A stretch of DNA of 64,000 nt from Streptomyces parvus (GTDB lineage: Bacteria > Actinomycetota > Actinomycetes > Streptomycetales > Streptomycetaceae). This document shows, in pieces, positions 60,537-64,000 of this stretch (positions within the stretch are counted from its first letter, which is position 1; every line of letters starts with the position of its first letter). The notes beneath the pieces were generated by a model. That model was not told where the DNA came from. It did no database searches and saw only the letters and a list, made by a program, of their open reading frames with translations. The DNA is taken from contig NZ_BMRY01000004.1 in assembly GCF_014648875.1 (NCBI RefSeq), forward strand, positions 248,001-312,000, in the 5' to 3' direction. A program made the position numbers and the translations under genes.

Positions 60537-61264
60537 CCCGCGGCTCCTTCGGGCAGCCAGGCGTAGCAGCCTGTGGACGTGAACGTGACGGCGGATTCGG
60601 GGATGGTGATCTTCCGGGACTTCCCGGTGTCGGAGGCGCCGGAGGCCAGCTCCTTGCCGCCCGCCCCCTCGATCTGCCAGGAGCAGTCCGGGGTGGGGGA
60701 GGCCGAGCGGTATACGCCCGGACGGAGCTGCTTCCCGGTGTGCTTGCCGTCCGGGTAGCCGTACGCCGCCTCGTCGACCAGGTCCTGGTGCTGGGTGCAG
60801 AGCCCGGCGACGGCGTCCTTCGCGTCGGGGATCTCGCCCGTGACGATGGCGCCGACCGCGGTGTCCCGGTCGCCCTTGACGAGGTAGCGCAGCTTGTCGC
60901 AGGTCTCCTGGCCGGTCTGGAGCACGGCCGCCGGGTCCATCCCCTTCGGCACCCGGTCCTTCAGATACTCCTTCTGCTTCTTGGTGAACGTCCCCGTGGC
61001 CGGGGTGATCTCGTCGGCGGGCGTCTTCGGGACCTCGGCCGTGGCAGCCGGAGCGGACGCCTCCGGGGTCGCCGGCTCCTCGGTGGGCGGCGTGGCGGGC
61101 TCGGTGGCGGTGGTGGCGGACGGGCCGGGGGCGGCGGGCCCGGAGGCCGCGGGGCGCTGGGCGCCCGCGGCCTCCGGGTCGTTCCCGTCCGCGGACGAGC
61201 CGCAGGCGGCCAGCGCCGCCGCCGTCAGAACGACGGCGGCGCAGGCCAGGAACGGGTTTCTCAT
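60533..61264 (-). CDS. Predicted lipoprotein, unknown function
   Basis: A 243-residue protein with a signal peptide ending in lipobox LAAC (Cys21). A long Ala/Pro/Thr/Glu-rich linker leads to an ordered C-terminal ~150 residues with a helical part (FTKKQKEYLKDRVPKG) and a beta-rich end (LRPGVYRSASPTPDCSWQIEG, KITIPESAVTFTSTGCYAWLP) with two Cys that could pair. No family is recognised. It sits between the LamG protein (3 bp gap) and the GT2 enzyme, so it belongs to a surface-polymer operon. Confidence 0.8.
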   Translation of the reverse strand: MRNPFLACAAVVLTAAALAACGSSADGNDPEAAGAQRPAASGPAAPGPSATTATEPATPPTEEPATPEASAPAATAEVPKTPADEITPATGTFTKKQKEYLKDRVPKGMDPAAVLQTGQETCDKLRYLVKGDRDTAVGAIVTGEIPDAKDAVAGLCTQHQDLVDEAAYGYPDGKHTGKQLRPGVYRSASPTPDCSWQIEGAGGKELASGASDTGKSRKITIPESAVTFTSTGCYAWLPEGAAG

Positions 61265-61267
61265 CTC

Positions 61268-63526
61268 TCAGCCGTTCCTCAGGGCGTAGTGCGCGCTGAT
61301 CGTGGATCCGCTCAGCGCAGTCGGATAGATGGCGGTCTCGTCGATCTGCCCTTCGAAGAAGTTGCTGGTGGGACGGCTGGGCCAGCCGGACAGGTTGTCC
61401 CCGCCGACCCGCCAGTAGCCCGGCCGGCTGTCGTTGCCGGAGACGAGGATGTTCGACGCGCGCAGCTGCCCGTCGACGTACAGGGACATGCCCTGCCCCA
61501 GCGGGCCCTGGGTGGCGACGACGTGGTGCCACTGGCCGTCGTTGTACGCCCCCGAGGTGGTGACGGTGCGGGCCCCGCCGCTCTGGACGCCGAACACGAG
61601 GCGCCCGTCGTTGCGCATGTAGATGTGCTTGTCGTGGCGGGTGCTGTTCTGCTGGGTCAGATTGCCGAAGCCCACGATCTTCCCGCCCCGGGTCGTGGTG
61701 GTCCTGATCCAGGTCTCGATGGTGAACCGGTCCGGCTGCGGGTGCTGACGGTTGCTGTAGGCGTAGTCGTTGCTGCCGTTGAACCCGATCGCCGTCGAGG
61801 GCCCGGCGACCGCCGCCGGGGTCTGCCGGTAGGCGGGGCCGTTGCGCATGAACCCGTTGTTCAGATTGCCGCTGCTGTCGTGTGCGAACGTGGAGGTGCC
61901 CTCGTCCCAGCGCCAGTAGAGGCTCGCCCCGTCGGCCCTGACCCGTGCCGGGTACGCCTCCGTCTCGCTCGCCACGGTGGCGGACTGGGCGGGGGACTTG
62001 GCGCTGGTGTTGGTGCCGTCGCTCGCGGTGATCCGGTACGAGTGGGTCTCGCCCGGTGCGACGTCGGTGTCCGTCCAGGTCAGCTGCGGACGGTCCCAGA
62101 AGACCGAGTAGCCGGTCGTCGTGTGGATCGGGGTGTTCGAGCCGTCCTTGTAGATCCGGTAGGTCAGCTCACCGTCGTCGGTGTCGAAGCTGGTCTGCCA
62201 GTTCACGTCGATCCGCCCGGGGGTCAGCGTGGAGAGGCTGACGTTGGGCACCCACGGCACGCCCGTGTCCGGGCCGTCCGCGAACCGGGTCAGCCCCTGC
62301 TGCGCCTTGGTGTTGACGGTGGTGAACTCGCCGCCCACCCACATGTAGTGGCGCCCGCCGCTGCTCGTCTGGGCCATCACCCGCGGCCCGACGGGCTCGC
62401 CGATCCCGTCGTTGGTGTCCGGGAACCAGGGCAGCAGCTTCGGGTCGTCGACCGACTGGGCCAGCAGGTGCTTGCGCGGCTGGTCCGGGAACGCGTCCAT
62501 GCTGGAGCAGTCGTGGGCGTGGCTGCCGCTGTACAGCACCCCGGAGTGCACCAGCACCGACTGGGTCGCGCCGAGGCAGGTGTCCCGCCAGCGCTGCTCG
62601 AAGTCGCCGAGGTTCAGTGCGATGCGACCGTCGAACACCCCGCCGCCGGTGCCCTCGTTGGCGGTGTAGAAGCCGCCCGCGTCGGTGGTGATGTCCTGGA
62701 CCGTGGAGTTGTTGTGGATGAACCCCGGGTAGGACTTGGTGAGCTGTCCGGTCGTTGCGTCGACGACGGCCAGCGCGTGGGTGTTCGTCCCGTTGATCCG
62801 GAAGAAGTCCCCGCCGAGCAGCACGTTCTGCCCGTCCGGGGTCACCTCGACGGCCCGTGCGACCTCGTCGGCGTCGGCCGTGAAGGGCAGCAGTGAGGCT
62901 CCGGTCGTGACGGCGGCGAAGTGGCTTCGGGTCTGCCCGCCGACCGTGGTGAAGTCGCCCGCGAGATAGACCGTGTCGTCGGTGACCGCGAGCCCCCGTA
63001 CGGTCGCCGAGACCCCGATCTTGAAGGTGCTGCTGACAGCGCAGGTGTCGGTGTCGATCGCGGCGATGTTGCTCACGCTTTCACCGTTCACCGCACCGAA
63101 CCGGCCGCCCGCGTACAGCGTTCCGCCGTCCGGTGAGAGAGCGAGGGCCCGTACGGTCGCGGTCCCCGAGGAGACGGTGAAAGACAGCGAGCAGTCGGTG
63201 GGCGCCCCGGTCGCCGCGTCGAACGCGGCGAAGTTCACCGCGGGCTGTTCGTCCGTGCCGGGGGCCGCGGTGGGGGGCCGCAGGGTGGAGAAGGTGCCGC
63301 CCGCGTAGACGACGCCGTCGCCGGCGGCCATCGACCAGACGATCCCGTTGGTCTGCCAGGTGGAGAGGTCGTCCGCGGTGATGGCGACCGGTGGTGTCAG
63401 CGCCGCTGCCGGAGAGGCCCCGACCGTGGTCGCGGTCAGGGCTCCGGCCAGCAGGCCGAGAGCGGCGGACGCGGCCCGCACACGGCCGCGCCCTCCGCCT
63501 CTGCGCCCCGTACTTCCGTTCATCAT
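61268..63526 (-). CDS. Large secreted protein with beta-propeller-like, fibronectin-III-like and LamG domains
   Basis: A 752-residue exported protein. Signal peptide (Arg-rich start, ALGLLAGALTATTVGASPAAA) is followed by repeated strands such as VYAGGTFSTL, LYAGGRFGAVNG, VYLAGDFTTVGG and VLLGGDFFRING, spaced ~50 residues apart as in a beta-propeller. Then comes a FnIII-like part (RIDVNWQTSFDTDDGELTYRIY) and a C-terminal concanavalin-like LamG domain (FTIETWIRTTTTRGGKIVGFG, QWHHVVATQGPLGQGMSLYVDG). It may bind carbohydrate on the cell surface. First in an operon with the lipoprotein and GT2 gene. Confidence 0.88.
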   Translation of the reverse strand: MMNGSTGRRGGGRGRVRAASAALGLLAGALTATTVGASPAAALTPPVAITADDLSTWQTNGIVWSMAAGDGVVYAGGTFSTLRPPTAAPGTDEQPAVNFAAFDAATGAPTDCSLSFTVSSGTATVRALALSPDGGTLYAGGRFGAVNGESVSNIAAIDTDTCAVSSTFKIGVSATVRGLAVTDDTVYLAGDFTTVGGQTRSHFAAVTTGASLLPFTADADEVARAVEVTPDGQNVLLGGDFFRINGTNTHALAVVDATTGQLTKSYPGFIHNNSTVQDITTDAGGFYTANEGTGGGVFDGRIALNLGDFEQRWRDTCLGATQSVLVHSGVLYSGSHAHDCSSMDAFPDQPRKHLLAQSVDDPKLLPWFPDTNDGIGEPVGPRVMAQTSSGGRHYMWVGGEFTTVNTKAQQGLTRFADGPDTGVPWVPNVSLSTLTPGRIDVNWQTSFDTDDGELTYRIYKDGSNTPIHTTTGYSVFWDRPQLTWTDTDVAPGETHSYRITASDGTNTSAKSPAQSATVASETEAYPARVRADGASLYWRWDEGTSTFAHDSSGNLNNGFMRNGPAYRQTPAAVAGPSTAIGFNGSNDYAYSNRQHPQPDRFTIETWIRTTTTRGGKIVGFGNLTQQNSTRHDKHIYMRNDGRLVFGVQSGGARTVTTSGAYNDGQWHHVVATQGPLGQGMSLYVDGQLRASNILVSGNDSRPGYWRVGGDNLSGWPSRPTSNFFEGQIDETAIYPTALSGSTISAHYALRNG

Positions 63527-63867
63527 TCAGCTCCGAAGGTGAGATTCGCGCTGCGGCCCGAAGGCCGCGGATGCTGCCTCGCCCGACCGGCCGCGGGGAC
63601 GGTGCGTCCCCCCGGGGGCCGAGGCGAGTGGGGAGGCGGGGCCGGGGCCCCGCCCGTGACCGGCGCGTCGAGCTCCACCGAGCGGTCGGCGGAGATCGGT
63701 GGTGGCGCCGGTGATCGTCCCGGGCACGGGCGCGGCGAGCGCCGGCCGGGAGTCATGGGTGGCCGCCGGCCCGGTGCGGGCGTCGGCGGTCGCACGGCCC
63801 TGTCGGCCCGGTAAGGGAACGGCGGGCCGGCGGCGGAGCGGCCCACGCACCCGGGGGCCCTGGCCCT
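63527..63867. other. Intergenic region with one GC-rich hairpin
   Basis: About 340 bp separate the LamG gene start from the end of gmd. Extremely GC-rich and without an ORF of convincing codon use. The only clear element is a perfect 9-bp stem with GG loop at 63635-63654 (GCGGGGCC...GGCCCCGC), likely the gmd terminator, before the promoter of the leftward LamG operon. Confidence 0.6.
63635..63654 (-). terminator. Hairpin downstream of gmd
   Basis: 9-bp perfect stem (63635-63643 with 63646-63654), loop GG. It lies about 210 bp after the gmd stop in its direction of transcription. Confidence 0.45.
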
Positions 63868-64000
63868 TCACCGGTCCACCCGGACGGCGGCTCCGGACAA
63901 CTGGTCGGCCAGCTTGCGGATATCGGCGTCGACCATGATCCGGGCAAGCTCCCGGGACTTCACCTCGGGCTTCCACCCCAGCAGCTCCTCGGCCTTGGAG
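63868..64000 (-). CDS. gmd: GDP-mannose 4,6-dehydratase, C-terminal end (cut by window edge)
   Basis: Only the last 43 residues are inside. KAEELLGWKPEVKSRELARI followed by MVDADIRKL matches the conserved C-terminus of GDP-mannose 4,6-dehydratase, where a split SxK...LGW...VDAD pattern is typical. The enzyme makes GDP-4-keto-6-deoxymannose, precursor of GDP-fucose, GDP-rhamnose or GDP-perosamine. It points to a deoxyhexose in the surface polymer encoded next door. The frame is open to the right edge and ends with TGA at 63868-63870. Confidence 0.85.
   Translation of the reverse strand, partial: SKAEELLGWKPEVKSRELARIMVDADIRKLADQLSGAAVRVDR

Noticed and set aside
51413..64000. A lipopolysaccharide O-antigen locus
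   Set aside because: The organism is a Gram-positive actinobacterium by all other evidence, so the Wzx/Wzy/Wzz-like genes must serve another surface glycan.
1..64000. tRNA, rRNA, prophage attachment sites and transposons
   Set aside because: No cloverleaf, rRNA segment, integrase, transposase or terminal repeat pair was found on reading the window.

Overview
The window is about 64 kb of very GC-rich actinobacterial chromosome, almost certainly from Streptomyces. The evidence is strong third-position GC bias, frequent GTG/TTG starts, GGAGG-type ribosome binding sites, pervasive ATGA/GTGA stop-start overlaps, F420-linked enzymes, an extra SepF-like protein, and actinobacterial iron boxes and a CsoR-type operator. 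I see no rRNA, tRNA, CRISPR array, integrase or transposase. The window reads as ordinary chromosome with several accessory modules.

Layout. 1-9.9 kb: the end of an oligopeptide ABC ATPase, a secreted M9 collagenase, a VWA protein, a divergent LysE exporter/MocR regulator pair sharing a palindrome, an iron-sulfur (6-4)-type photolyase, and a membrane protein facing an XRE regulator across a 25-bp perfect inverted repeat. 9.8-18.9 kb: metal homeostasis. A secreted His-containing protein lies behind a CsoR-type operator. A siderophore-binding lipoprotein and two FecCD permeases lie behind an iron box. Two exporter-fold ABC half-transporters (IrtA/IrtB-like), a TetR regulator and a PPOX flavoprotein form an opposing unit behind a second iron box. 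18.9-24.9 kb: housekeeping and small genes (DedA, SIS sugar isomerase with a DeoR regulator, SepF-like protein with a tiny overlapping upstream ORF, MazG-like, F420 oxidoreductase).

24.9-34.2 kb: homocysteine S-methyltransferase, then the bacterial RNA-repair pair Hen1 and Pnkp with overlapping stop and start, then arginine deiminase, ornithine carbamoyltransferase and a cationic amino acid permease behind a strongly structured leader. 34.2-44.5 kb: a CoA-thioester aromatic degradation module (enoyl-CoA hydratase, fused monooxygenase/OYE reductase, aryl-CoA ligase, PaaX regulator, acyl-CoA dehydrogenase, RidA) that best fits 2-aminobenzoate (anthranilate) or salicylate catabolism; unrelated small genes interrupt it.

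44.8-51.3 kb: a complete Mrp cation/proton antiporter operon in which subunits A and B are fused. 51.4-64 kb: a cell-surface polysaccharide locus with a CDP-alcohol phosphatidyltransferase, TagD-like cytidylyltransferase, three glycosyltransferases, a Wzz-like chain-length protein with a degenerate nucleotide-binding site, Wzx-like flippase, Wzy-like polymerase, a secreted LamG protein, a lipoprotein and the C-terminus of GDP-mannose 4,6-dehydratase at the right edge.

The most interesting units are the RNA-repair operon and its methionine/arginine neighbours, the doubly iron-boxed transport region without a cognate FecE ATPase, the polysaccharide locus with a pseudo-kinase Wzz, and several sharply defined operators and short coupled ORFs. 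I found no unit that I can confidently call a wholly undescribed system.
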